Below, one piece after another: positions 35,774 to 44,484 of a DNA stretch of 64,000 nucleotides. The position numbers were made by a program, and so were the translations under genes. Source of the DNA: Pararhizobium qamdonense (GTDB lineage: Bacteria; Pseudomonadota; Alphaproteobacteria; Rhizobiales; Rhizobiaceae); assembly GCF_029277445.1 (NCBI RefSeq), contig NZ_CP119566.1, positions 2,234,001-2,298,000 on the forward strand. Reading direction: 5' to 3'. Every line of letters begins with the position of its first letter. The stretch's first letter is position 1. The notes under the pieces are model-generated. The model was not told the origin of the DNA. It did no database searches and saw nothing but the letters and a program-made list of their open reading frames with translations.

Positions 35774-36301
35774 ATGGGGTGCAGCTTTCAAACACCGCGT
35801 AGCGGGTTGAACCAGTTAACGCTCGGTAAGACAGACGGACAGGTATTGCAGCCATTGCCGCCGACCGAAGACAGGGCGATGAGATCGGGTTTGTGCGAAT
35901 GGCAGCTGGAGCGGGTCGCCGCTCTGGTAAACAACAATTTGCATGGGCCAATACGTGTTGCTGATATGGCAACCAGTGTGAGGCTTAGCCCTAGGCATTT
36001 CACGCGTGCTTTCTCCATTAGAACTGGTATGTCGCCGCACGCATTCGTGATGCAGCAGCGAGTAGAGCGTGCGCGCGAACTATTGCTCACGCTGGATATG
36101 GAGATAGTTGAGGTCGCTCTAGCTTGTGGCCTATCGGATCACGCTCACCTGAGCCGTCTTTTCAAGAGGTTCAGCGGGACGACACCAAGCCAATGGCGTG
36201 AGTCATCGTTAGAATCGAACTTAAGTCTAGTCAGGCCGATGCAGCGACCCGTTCGGGCCAAGGGTCCGGATTGCCGGAATCGTTTGCCTCAATCGGCCTG
36301 A
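35774..36301 (+). CDS. AraC-family transcriptional regulator (DNA-binding domain only)
   Basis: The 175-residue protein is mostly an AraC/XylS double helix-turn-helix: VADMATSVRLSPRHFTRAFS and GMSPHAFVMQQRVERARELL, then VALACGLSDHAHLSRLFKRF and GTTPSQWRE. There is no ligand-binding domain, only a 50-residue N-terminal arm, so it may respond to cell level or modification rather than a ligand. AAGG precedes the ATG. Its last 71 bp overlap the 3' end of the minus-strand histidine kinase gene (convergent), so transcription may interfere. Its target could be the importer just upstream. Confidence 0.88.
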   Translation: MGCSFQTPRSGLNQLTLGKTDGQVLQPLPPTEDRAMRSGLCEWQLERVAALVNNNLHGPIRVADMATSVRLSPRHFTRAFSIRTGMSPHAFVMQQRVERARELLLTLDMEIVEVALACGLSDHAHLSRLFKRFSGTTPSQWRESSLESNLSLVRPMQRPVRAKGPDCRNRLPQSA

Positions 36302-38522
36302 TCGGCAGGCTGAAGGTCACCGCTGCGCCGCCACCGGGAAGCGTTTCTGCTCGCAGTTGTCCTTGATGAGCCTCAATAATCGAATGGCAAATAGCTAGAC
36401 CCATTCCCATCCCATCTTGCTTCGTAGTGAAGAACGGTTCGAAGATTTTGTCTGGGTCGATGATACCCGTGCCACGATCACGAACTTCAATCTCAATCAT
36501 TTCGCCTCTTACACGGGAGGAGATCGTGACCAGTTGTCTCTCAATTGTTTTTTCCTGCATGGCTTCAGATGCGTTCCTGATAAGGTTGAGCAAAACCTGT
36601 TCAAGCTGGACGCGATCCGCGCTTGTGGCTGGTACGTGCGGGTCCAAGTCGATTTCAATCTTCACGGCTTGAGCAATAAGTCTGTCAGTAATTAAATCTC
36701 TCAAGTCGGTGATCAGTGCGTTTACGTCTACTTTGTGCTTGGGGAACACGGCCTTTCCAAAGAGGGCTCTTATACGGCTGACGACTTGCGCAGCTGCATC
36801 GGCATCTCGAACGATCCATTCAGCGGTCCTGTTCGCTCTGTCGAGATTGGGTGGAACAGCGTCGAGCCAACGTTTAAAGGCATGAGAGTTCGCGACTAAT
36901 GCTTGCAGCGGTTGATTTAGTTCATGCGCAATTGAGACCGATAGTTCCGAAAGGCTCGCCGCTCTGAGGGCGCGTGCCAAACGTTCATCGGACCGTCGGA
37001 GTGCTTCCTGGGCACGGACCTCGTCGTCAATGTCCAGGTTCACTCCGTACCATCTTATTATTTCGCCATCTTCGTTGAGGAGTGGTTCTATTCGGGACTG
37101 CATCCACCTGTATTGGCCGTCTTTCCGGCGCAGTCGTCCCTTGTGACTAAAGGGTTTTCCCGCAGCAATCGTCTGCTTGATCGCACTATCGACTGCAACT
37201 CGATCTTCGGGATGTATAAATTCGACCATTTTCAGCTTATCGCCGTCCAGAAGAGCGGAGGCGACCGACAGCCCTGACCAATCCACAAACCGCTTGTTGA
37301 AGTAGTACGGCATTCCCTCGGGCGTCATAAGCCAGATTAACGAGGGAACGGTGTCAATTAGCAACCGAAGCTCGTTTTCGCTCTTGCGAACGGCTTCCGT
37401 TGCTTCGACTTGATCATTTATATCGAGGCAGACACCATACCACTGGATGATGCTACCATCGTGACCACGGAGAGCCTCCGCCTTCCCATCGATCCAGCGG
37501 TAAACACCATCATGGCGACGTTGACGGTATCGAAGAGCGAACGCTTGCCCACTATTCAGCGCCTGCTCAAGGGATTGCTTCCAGATGGCGCGATCCTCAG
37601 GATGTATCGTTGCCATTATTGCCTTAGCAAACTGGGCCGAGTCGCCTGGTTTCGTCGACTCTAGTGGAATACCAGTCCAGATTCTGAGGGGAGTGTTTAT
37701 ATAGGAAGGTTGCCCTTCTGCAGTTGCGCACCAAATCAACGCTGGAACCGTGTCGATCATCTGTTGAAGCTGAGTTTGGCTGTCCAGCAACGCCGCTTCA
37801 GCTTTGCGTTGATCATCGATATCAACCGTTGTTCCGAACCAAGCCACAATGTGCCCATTTTCATCGCGAGATGCTATCGCGGCGTCTCGCATCCAGCGGT
37901 AAGTGCCGTCATGTCGTCTGACGCGCTGTTCCTCGAAGATTGGTTCGCCAGTGCGTAGGCTGTGATCCCAGCGGTCTATGCAACCGTCGCGATCCTCGGG
38001 ATGCACAAATTTGCTCCACCAAGAGTGATTGTCTATCTTGGATATCGCACTCATTTCGGCGGCGGTGACGCCGACATAGTTTAGAGCCTTTGGATTTAGA
38101 AACCTAAGGCGACCGTCAGCGTAGGCCGACCATCCAAAGCCAGGTATGTCCTCGATATTCGGCTGAACCGTTTCATAGACCCGGTCGAACAGAGTCTTCG
38201 CGTTCGCAAGCTTCATTAGCATTGCCAGGCAAATGGCGCTGGCACCAAACCCAAAAAGGCGCTCGGTCGGCTCCACGCCGTCATAAAACGGAGAATTTAA
38301 AAAGCACGCCGTCGCAAAGAAAATTGCCAAGAGGGTAGGGATCGCGTGGCGACATTTCGCTAGCAAGCACGTCGCAGCGACCGTGACCAACATTGCAGTC
38401 GGATCAGACAGCACGAATGTCAAAACGGTTCCTGAGAACCCGATAACGTATACTAAACAGCGCCGACCTTTCGACGTTGCGATGTGGTTGAAAGCCCAGG
38501 AAACGGCCACGGTAGTCCCCAC
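36231..38522 (-). CDS. Membrane PAS sensor histidine kinase with three PAS_3 domains
   Basis: The 763-residue protein has an N-terminal membrane region of about four helices (residues 3-105), then three PAS_3/PAC units at about 125-240, 250-370 and 380-500, each ending in a WFGTTVDIDD or WYGVxxDI motif. The HisKA domain has His533 in VSIAHELNQPL, and the ATPase domain has N box NLIRNASEA, G1 RDRGTGI and G2 GMGMGLAI. It is the largest of three related kinases in the window. A FixJ-type regulator gene lies upstream on the same strand 112 bp away (38634-39281) and is its likely partner. Confidence 0.9.
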   Translation of the reverse strand: MGTTVAVSWAFNHIATSKGRRCLVYVIGFSGTVLTFVLSDPTAMLVTVAATCLLAKCRHAIPTLLAIFFATACFLNSPFYDGVEPTERLFGFGASAICLAMLMKLANAKTLFDRVYETVQPNIEDIPGFGWSAYADGRLRFLNPKALNYVGVTAAEMSAISKIDNHSWWSKFVHPEDRDGCIDRWDHSLRTGEPIFEEQRVRRHDGTYRWMRDAAIASRDENGHIVAWFGTTVDIDDQRKAEAALLDSQTQLQQMIDTVPALIWCATAEGQPSYINTPLRIWTGIPLESTKPGDSAQFAKAIMATIHPEDRAIWKQSLEQALNSGQAFALRYRQRRHDGVYRWIDGKAEALRGHDGSIIQWYGVCLDINDQVEATEAVRKSENELRLLIDTVPSLIWLMTPEGMPYYFNKRFVDWSGLSVASALLDGDKLKMVEFIHPEDRVAVDSAIKQTIAAGKPFSHKGRLRRKDGQYRWMQSRIEPLLNEDGEIIRWYGVNLDIDDEVRAQEALRRSDERLARALRAASLSELSVSIAHELNQPLQALVANSHAFKRWLDAVPPNLDRANRTAEWIVRDADAAAQVVSRIRALFGKAVFPKHKVDVNALITDLRDLITDRLIAQAVKIEIDLDPHVPATSADRVQLEQVLLNLIRNASEAMQEKTIERQLVTISSRVRGEMIEIEVRDRGTGIIDPDKIFEPFFTTKQDGMGMGLAICHSIIEAHQGQLRAETLPGGGAAVTFSLPIRPIEANDSGNPDPWPERVAASA

Positions 38523-38633
38523 TCAAATGTCCCGAACATTTTTTCCGAGTTTACATTAAGATCGCACAAAATCGACTATCCCAAAGGATAGATAGGCGAC
38601 TTAGAGGGGAGGGAGGCTAAAAGGCGGAAGGTG

Positions 38634-39281
38634 CTACAACTGACCGCGAAGTTCTGACGGCAGCGACTGCCAGGCACTAAAGAGCTGAGCAAACGAGGTA
38701 ACTTGCATTTTTTTCATGCCATTACTTCTATGAAGCTTGACCGTGACTTCTTGTATCTTCAGAGCGTGAGAAATCTGCTTATTCAATTCCCCTGCTACCA
38801 CCATTCGGAGGACTTCCCGCTCTCGGGACGACAGGGTTTCAAACAACGCAACATACTTGTTGAATGTGTTGGCCAGCTCGCGCTGACTAATGTCGATGGC
38901 GATTGCCTTCGATACAGCGTCCAGAAAAGTTTGTTCTCGAACTGGTTTAGTCAAAAAATCTTGCGCGCCAGCTTTCATCGCTTGAACGCTCATTGCGATG
39001 TCGCCATGGGCAGTCAAAAACACGATAGGGGTGGAGACACCATTTCGCGCTAAATGGGTCTGCAAATCGAGGCCGCTAAGCCCTGGCATCCTCACGTCAA
39101 GAATGAGGCATGCTGGCCGATCCGGAAGTGGTTCGCTGAGAAATGCGTGCCCCGAAGAATACGTAACGGCATCGATGCCGACAGAATTCAAAAGGTTTCC
39201 AAGTGACTCGCATACAGCAACGTCATCATCGACCAATATCGCAATTGGATTTTTGACCTTCATCTCTCCCATGAGAGTCAT
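38634..39281 (-). CDS. FixJ-type response regulator
   Basis: The 215-residue protein has a receiver domain with acidic pocket ILVDDD, phospho-acceptor Asp62 in LDVRMPGLSG, Thr in FLTAHGD and Lys in TKPV. A LuxR-type helix-turn-helix follows (LSSREREVLRMVVAGELNKQ; EVTVKLHRSNGMKKM). Recognition residues are typical of FixJ. The start at 39281 follows GGGGGG; several in-frame ATGs compete, so the N-terminus may be 3-7 residues off or extended. It precedes the kinase gene in transcription order and likely forms its cognate pair. Confidence 0.92.
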   Translation of the reverse strand: MTLMGEMKVKNPIAILVDDDVAVCESLGNLLNSVGIDAVTYSSGHAFLSEPLPDRPACLILDVRMPGLSGLDLQTHLARNGVSTPIVFLTAHGDIAMSVQAMKAGAQDFLTKPVREQTFLDAVSKAIAIDISQRELANTFNKYVALFETLSSREREVLRMVVAGELNKQISHALKIQEVTVKLHRSNGMKKMQVTSFAQLFSAWQSLPSELRGQL

Positions 39282-39563
39282 GTGTCCCCCCATTGATCCG
39301 ACGACTGCCTTTCCTTGAGAACCCGTAATCGAAAAATAGTACAATAAATCCTCTCCGGTTTGAAGACTATGCCACGGGAATTTGGCTCCATTCGTGGGTT
39401 TTTACCGTATTCTTGCGGGTCAGGTGTTTCACTGGGTGACAGACCCAACGGGTAAATGGTCCGGGCGAATAGGTTCCAATCATCCAGATTCTAGGACAGC
39501 TTGACGCAAGCCTAAGGATGCATTCGTGGGTTGCAATTATTTCCGTTAACATTGGAGTGTTCC

Positions 39564-39974
39564 ATGAGGATCGGGTCTGGCTCTGACTCAGTATATCAAC
39601 TCTTTCTGCCACGAACGAAGAACGACAACCTACCTGATGGGGGTGGGCAGCGGCCATCTGGGCCTTCTATCCGAGGCATCGGTGGCAGCGCTTCCGATAA
39701 TTCAATCGCAGCCGCGTTACAGGCTAAGTTGGCGCAAAGTGCCTTCGACCGTAATGATTCTAATGGTGATGGCTTTGTTGATAAGCAGGAGTACATCGAC
39801 AACAGTTTGAAGCCGCGCTCAGACGGTTACGTGCCGGACCAGGCGGACGTGGAGCGGAGATGGAGCGAATTTGACAAGGAGGGAAAAGGCCGTCTCTCCA
39901 AGGAGGAATTTAAAGAAGGGTTCTCCTCTGTTGTGAGCGTATCTGTGGGTCACTTCAGCAAGCCTATACGGTAA
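39564..39974 (+). CDS. EF-hand domain protein
   Basis: The 136-residue protein contains one clear EF-hand loop DRNDSNGDGFVDKQEY, with the acidic ligands at positions 1, 3, 5 and 12, and a second degenerate loop near DKEGKGRLSKEEF. The N-terminal 50 residues are Gly/Ser-rich and lack a signal peptide. Calcium binding is predicted for at least one site. The ATG at 39564 follows TTGGAG; an earlier frame start at 39531 lacks a ribosome site. EF-hand proteins of this size are common in rhizobia and may be secreted by a non-classical route; that is inference. Confidence 0.85.
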   Translation: MRIGSGSDSVYQLFLPRTKNDNLPDGGGQRPSGPSIRGIGGSASDNSIAAALQAKLAQSAFDRNDSNGDGFVDKQEYIDNSLKPRSDGYVPDQADVERRWSEFDKEGKGRLSKEEFKEGFSSVVSVSVGHFSKPIR

Positions 39975-39981
39975 AACTCTG

Positions 39982-40015
39982 GGCCTTCGACCGGTTTCGG
40001 TTGGAGGCCTTCGTC
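39982..40015 (+). terminator. Possible hairpin after the EF-hand gene
   Basis: GGCCTTCGACC and GGTTGGAGGCC form an 11-bp stem with two wobble pairs, followed by TTCGTCT. The U-run is weak. Confidence 0.4.
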
Positions 40016-40163
40016 TCTACACAGAAGCAAACGACTAGACCAAAGCACAGGTAGACTGTTCTCCGAGCCAGCTAGACGCTCCGAGTGAAGGCTGTAATCT
40101 CTTTACGAAAAATCGAAGTTCGACCGTTCTTAAGTCGGCTTAGTGGTTATCATGGAGAGGGTG

Positions 40164-40943
40164 ATGGACGCGACAGGCTATGTTAAGCGGCAAAAAACCA
40201 ATATAATCTCTGCGTTGGCGACGCTTAAAAGAGAGACAACGCGGACGGCGAGCCTCGTAACGCTGAGCCAGATAGCCTCATCCATTACCCTTGATCTTCG
40301 TCAACCGCTTGCAGTTATCGCGACAGACTGTGCAACTGGCCGTCATCTGCTCGCTCAGCCTCATGCAGACGCACCGAAGATTCGGCTTCTGCTCGACCGA
40401 ATATTAGAATGCGTCCACTGGGCAAACGAGGTGGTCTCCAAGATCGACCAATCTGATCCCCAAAGGACACCTTTTCCGGCTGATCAAGATATCAACGAAG
40501 TTATAGCAACCTCCATTCAAGTTGTGGGCTGCGAAAGCATTTCCAACGGAGTGAAGGTCTCGTTCTCGTCTAGCGAGCCTGGATTGCTGGTATTTGGGGA
40601 CAGGGCGTTGCTCCAACAGCTTTTGGTGACGCTGTTAGTTGTTGTCATAAGAAAACTAAACACGTCCACACTGCACCCGTGTGAACTTAGAATCGAAACT
40701 TGCCGCAGGGACGGCCATGTCTTTATCACCGTCGCAGCGAGAAATCCGCGTAGGCAGTCAATCTACGGAACGGGAGACCCAAAGGTAGAACTGTTCGGCA
40801 CTGGACAGCAGCTCGAAGAGAAAGCCTGTCTTCAGTCCTGTGATGCCATCGTCGCCGCACATGGTGGCATCTTGAACCGAATTCAAACTGAACCCATCAC
40901 CTGGTACTCAATAGTTCTGCCGTTATCTTGCCGTGCCGCCTGA
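40164..40943 (+). CDS. Degenerate (pseudo-) histidine kinase
   Basis: The 259-residue protein aligns end to end with the kinase core of the neighbours but without PAS domains. The phospho-acceptor His is replaced: SSITLDLRQPL (residues 39-49) stands where the kinases have ASIAHEVNQPL, with Leu43 for His. The N box reads LLVTLLVVVIRKL in place of NLIRN, the G1 DxGxG is absent and the G2 GMGMGL is replaced by QQLEEKACL. The fold pattern, the IVAAHGG helix and the terminal WYSIVLPL strand are kept. The reading frame is intact and the start has GGAG, so selection for a non-catalytic role is likely. It lies 62 bp before a FixJ-type gene. Confidence 0.8.
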   Translation: MDATGYVKRQKTNIISALATLKRETTRTASLVTLSQIASSITLDLRQPLAVIATDCATGRHLLAQPHADAPKIRLLLDRILECVHWANEVVSKIDQSDPQRTPFPADQDINEVIATSIQVVGCESISNGVKVSFSSSEPGLLVFGDRALLQQLLVTLLVVVIRKLNTSTLHPCELRIETCRRDGHVFITVAARNPRRQSIYGTGDPKVELFGTGQQLEEKACLQSCDAIVAAHGGILNRIQTEPITWYSIVLPLSCRAA

Positions 40944-41005
40944 TCCTGAGCCCTTGGGGCCAATACGCGGGCGAGCTTTGCCAGCAGACAATCTTGGAGG
41001 TTATC

Positions 41006-41656
41006 ATGCCAAATTCCAGCCAATCTTTGGAGCGAGCGCCCACAATCTATATTGTTGATGATGAGGAGCATTTAGGCTCATCTCTGGTCAATTTGTTTGA
41101 ATCGATGCAGCGTAAAGCAGTGACCTTTAAAAGCGCAGCAGACTTTTTAGCAAACGTTGATGCTCGTGATCGAGGCTGTATCCTACTTGATGTCCAGATG
41201 CCCGGCATGACAGGGTTAGAAATGCAGGAGAGGCTTGCCGAAATTGGTAGCCAGCTCCCTATTATCTTCATGACAGGAAACGGCAATGTTTCAGTTAGCG
41301 TGACAGCGATGAAGGCTGGCGCATTTGATTTCCTTCTCAAGCCCTTCAGCAGCAACGCGGTAATTCAGGCTACAGACAAGGCCATTGAGTATGACGAAAA
41401 AAATCGAGTTAAAGGTGCTTTTCGTCAGAAGATTCAAGATTGCAGCGATAAACTCACTCCCCGGGAGACCGAGGTGCTCAAGTACGTTAGCCAGGGTCTC
41501 ATGAACAAGCAGATCGCACATGAGATGAGTATTAGCGAGATCATGGTGAAGCTTCACCGAGGCCGAATGATGCGAAAAATGCAGGCTACATCGATTGTTG
41601 ATATTGTCCGTAAATATGATTTTTTGAGCGCGTCGGGGGTTGGAGTCACCACCTAG
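41006..41656 (+). CDS. FixJ-type response regulator
   Basis: The 216-residue protein has a receiver with acidic pocket IVDDEE, phospho-acceptor Asp62 in LDVQMPGMTG, Thr in FMTGNG and Lys in LKPF. The LuxR-type output domain has LTPRETEVLKYVSQGLMNKQ and SEIMVKLHRGRMMRKMQ. GGAGG precedes the ATG. It follows the pseudo-kinase gene by 62 bp and is probably cotranscribed, so the pseudo-kinase may bind and modulate it while another kinase phosphorylates it. It shares its C-terminal recognition region with the product of 38634. Confidence 0.92.
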   Translation: MPNSSQSLERAPTIYIVDDEEHLGSSLVNLFESMQRKAVTFKSAADFLANVDARDRGCILLDVQMPGMTGLEMQERLAEIGSQLPIIFMTGNGNVSVSVTAMKAGAFDFLLKPFSSNAVIQATDKAIEYDEKNRVKGAFRQKIQDCSDKLTPRETEVLKYVSQGLMNKQIAHEMSISEIMVKLHRGRMMRKMQATSIVDIVRKYDFLSASGVGVTT

Positions 41657-41809
41657 CCCGCAACCTCGGTGGTGTCTGAGACAATTTTGACTGATTTTTG
41701 GTCGGCGCAGATGAACCGTCGCCGACCGCCGTTGAAGCCAAAGAGAGACCGCCAACTTTGAGGCTCAGGCCTAAATATCAGCTTAAGCGCCGTTTGAGAG
41801 CATGTCGGT

Positions 41810-42082
41810 TTACGCGTGACGGAATGGAATCACGTTGTTGCCCCGCATAAATGCAAGGGCACCCTCTGCCTCAATGGCTTTCACCGCTACGTCCCGCGCC
41901 TCTGCGTCGGATTGGAATTGCTCATCCCAGACGTGACTTGTGTTGTTGTGGTCGACCACCTCAAGCGTCCATGTCGTATCGGTTTCCAGTCGGAAGATGT
42001 CGATGGAGAAGGGAAAGCCATCAACGACGATCCTCTTACTTTTGCCAGAGGTCACCAGATTGGGTTCGTCGTCTTCGATCAT
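41810..42082 (-). CDS. Small conserved rhizobial hypothetical protein
   Basis: The 90-residue protein starts MIEDDEPNLVTSGKSKRIVV and has the pattern WTLEVVDHNNTSHVWDEQFQ, then SDAEARDVAVKAIEAEGALA. It is soluble and has no signal peptide. I recognise this style of small protein in Rhizobium genomes, where it is annotated as hypothetical. The ribosome site is weak. It is convergent with the FixJ gene. Confidence 0.65.
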   Translation of the reverse strand: MIEDDEPNLVTSGKSKRIVVDGFPFSIDIFRLETDTTWTLEVVDHNNTSHVWDEQFQSDAEARDVAVKAIEAEGALAFMRGNNVIPFRHA

Positions 42083-42144
42083 TTAGCACGTCCAGCTTCT
42101 GTATCACGACGACGAATATGCCAATGGAGCTGAACCCGTCAAGC

Positions 42145-42300
42145 GGCTTGCTTGACGGTCCTTTTTAGATGCCCACGGCAGCAACTCGTTGATCCGTATC
42201 GGCCTGTGGCCATTTACGATAGGGGCGAGCGGCTCCGTATCAGGGACGAATTTTTCCAAACTGGCGGCTAGCTTAGGTCGATTGCATCTTGGCGGACTTT
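42145..42300 (-). pseudogene. Remnant of an IS66-type transposase C-terminus
   Basis: One minus-strand frame reads LEKFVPDTEPLAPIVNGHRP and then IRINELLPWASKKDRQ. The run IVNGH...RINELLPWA matches the C-terminal signature of IS66 TnpC transposases. Upstream the frame degrades and no catalytic DDE region, start or inverted repeats could be found, so only a scar of an insertion element remains. Confidence 0.5.
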
Positions 42301-42522
42301 CAGATGGAAGGACGCCCTCGGGAATTTGCGATGCTGAGCCATCTTGGGGGTATAGCGTCTGTTTTGTTGGTGATTAAAGACGCACACATTATGCCTTTGC
42401 CGCTGCTGACGGGGTTGCGGCATCCCTTGCACAAACAATCGAAAAGTTTGCACTGCTCTGCCACCATGATCGATTGGGGGCAGGTCAACCTCTTGTCAGA
42501 ACCGGCGAAAGCACGAGCGATG

Positions 42523-43260
42523 TCAACGTGTCAGGGCTCGCAGCGAGTTTGATTCCCTTTGGATTTTCACTTGTCGCAGAAGACGGGCGATAACCGAACA
42601 CAGTGGGCGCGACAACAGGGATGTATCCTCGAAAAGCTCTTCGTAATGATATGAGGCACTCTGCTCTGACTCGATGTCGAGCAGCCGGTGGAACGCGACA
42701 TGAGACAATCTCCAGCCATCGGATGTGACGGGTAGCGCGATTGCTTGGCTCGGCGAGCTGAACATCGCAACGGAAGGGGTGTCACACATGCATACCACCA
42801 GCTCATAACCACTGAGGCTTGTCGTGGCGGGAACCGGTAAGCTGACACCGATAACTATTGATACTCTTCGTGCCCTGGTCTCCGTGACCAGGGGATCGGC
42901 GATTGGTGTGGGTGTATGAAGCTTTACAGAGGCTCTTATACAGTTCGACAGGATGATCTGTAACGAGTCTAGCTCCTCGGCGAATTCGTGATTGCCGGTA
43001 ATCACGACTTCATCCGCCTCTAAAAGGGCGTGCGCCACTTCCGCTAGGACTGCACTCCACCCTGAAACGGTATAGCGGTCGGTTGTTTGGTCATACTGCA
43101 TTGGAAATGGTAAAACCCCAAGCTCTGAGAGAGAGGTCTGGGGCCAAGCATTCAATTGAGACACCGAATTGGTGGCGAAAAACTCGGGTCCGGCTTTTGG
43201 CATCCGGGGGAGCGTAATTTCCATTCCGGTGCATTTTGCATTCGATAATGACGATGTCAT
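42523..43260 (-). CDS. Hypothetical protein
   Basis: The 245-residue product begins MTSSLSNAKCTGMEITLPRM; the ATG at 43260 follows GGGGGG. The middle has LAEVAHALLEADEVVITGNH and HEFAEELDSLQIILSNCIRA, both helical. Then come SIVIGVSLPVPATTSLSGYE and VVCMCDTPSVAMFSSPSQAI. The C-terminus is basic (RQVKIQRESNSLRALTR). There is no signal peptide or membrane segment. I do not recognise a family. It is divergent from or independent of its neighbours: an IS66 scar on one side, an SDR gene on the other. Confidence 0.55.
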   Translation of the reverse strand: MTSSLSNAKCTGMEITLPRMPKAGPEFFATNSVSQLNAWPQTSLSELGVLPFPMQYDQTTDRYTVSGWSAVLAEVAHALLEADEVVITGNHEFAEELDSLQIILSNCIRASVKLHTPTPIADPLVTETRARRVSIVIGVSLPVPATTSLSGYELVVCMCDTPSVAMFSSPSQAIALPVTSDGWRLSHVAFHRLLDIESEQSASYHYEELFEDTSLLSRPLCSVIARLLRQVKIQRESNSLRALTR

Positions 43261-43428
43261 AATACCCCCCACAAAGTCGTGCCGTACCTATTCAAATGTT
43301 GAACGTGCGGCAAGATTGGTCAGCAGCTTCTTGCGCAGCGAAGAAAGCCTAACCTTTTGTGACTGGTACATAAACTATACAAAGGTGTGCTGCGATCCTG
43401 TCTCGTGAACTGAACCGCAGCGCTGTAA

Positions 43429-44391
43429 CTAGACCTCGGTCAAACGAGTTAAACGAAGGCTCTCTGCCCAAAGCGCTTCAGAGGTTTCAATGTCCATCGC
43501 ATAGGGTCGGACGCCGAATGAGTTTTCTTCCTCAACCGAAGCGATGTTGCAATTTTCGCAGTACACTCCTCCCAAGCTCGCCAGCAGGGGACTGGTAGCG
43601 CACCAGACTGTTGTCGCTGCTCCCTGAGCGAAGTTTTTCCGATCAGACACAGGATCAATGATAGGGTTTCCATCCGCGTCAAGGGCTTTAAAACTCGCAA
43701 TCTCCTCTGCGGAAAGATGTCGGGCGAGCGGGCCCACTATTGATCCGGGATGAACCGAATATGCCCGTATTCCCAGGTTTTTTCCTCGGCGATCCGCTGC
43801 TACAGCGAATAAAGCGTTCGCCGTTTTCGCCTGCCCGTATGCAACCCACTTGTCGTACGTTCGAGATAAAAACGAAAGGTCTTGAAGGTCGAAACCTGGG
43901 ATCATGTGACCTCGCGAAGACAGAACTACAATGCGTGATTGCTCGGCAGCAACCAGCGCGGGCCAGAGCCGGATTGTTAGTCGAAAGTGGCCAAGGTGAT
44001 TTGTTGCAAATTGCCCCTCGTTCCCTTCTCCGTCACGAAACAAGGGGGTGGCCATGACGCCCGCGTTCAGGATCAGGGCTGAAAGTGATCGTCCAGACCC
44101 CATAAACTCCGTTGCAAACCGGTCGATGGAGTCCGGGTTGATGAGATCAAGTTCGAACAATTCGACTCGTGGAATATTTGCTACTGCCGTACGAGCACTG
44201 TCTACGTCGCGGGTTGCTACGATTACGTTGGCACCGATTGAAGAAAGGACCCTCGTGGTCTCAAGCCCCAATCCGGATGCCCCACCCGTGACAACCACCG
44301 ATTTCCCAGTCAAATCGATGTTCTTAGCAACATCCGATGCTGTCGTTTCCGGCCCCCAACCCGTTTCAAGGGGAATTTGATCGTGCGTCAT
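43429..44391 (-). CDS. Short-chain dehydrogenase (retinol-dehydrogenase-like)
   Basis: The 320-residue protein has the cofactor motif TGGASGLGLETTRVL, LILNAGVMATPLFRD, the catalytic Ser in IVVLSSRGHM and the catalytic Tyr-Lys in WVAYGQAKTANALF. The length and N-terminal extension match the WWOX/retinol-dehydrogenase-like SDRs of bacteria. It is an NAD(P)-dependent oxidoreductase of unknown substrate. The ATG at 44391 follows AAGGAG. It is divergent from an AraC gene at 44485, which likely regulates it. Confidence 0.9.
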   Translation of the reverse strand: MTHDQIPLETGWGPETTASDVAKNIDLTGKSVVVTGGASGLGLETTRVLSSIGANVIVATRDVDSARTAVANIPRVELFELDLINPDSIDRFATEFMGSGRSLSALILNAGVMATPLFRDGEGNEGQFATNHLGHFRLTIRLWPALVAAEQSRIVVLSSRGHMIPGFDLQDLSFLSRTYDKWVAYGQAKTANALFAVAADRRGKNLGIRAYSVHPGSIVGPLARHLSAEEIASFKALDADGNPIIDPVSDRKNFAQGAATTVWCATSPLLASLGGVYCENCNIASVEEENSFGVRPYAMDIETSEALWAESLRLTRLTEV

Positions 44392-44484
44392 GACTCTAAA
44401 CTCCTTAATTTGATATTCCAAATATTACCGTCTAGGATAAGAACATCTATGTTCAATTGGCCGAATTTTTATAGAGATAGTCCT

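Noticed and set aside
39367..39657. Minus-strand frame antisense to the EF-hand gene start
   Set aside because: It is a shadow of the EF-hand gene and the intergenic region.
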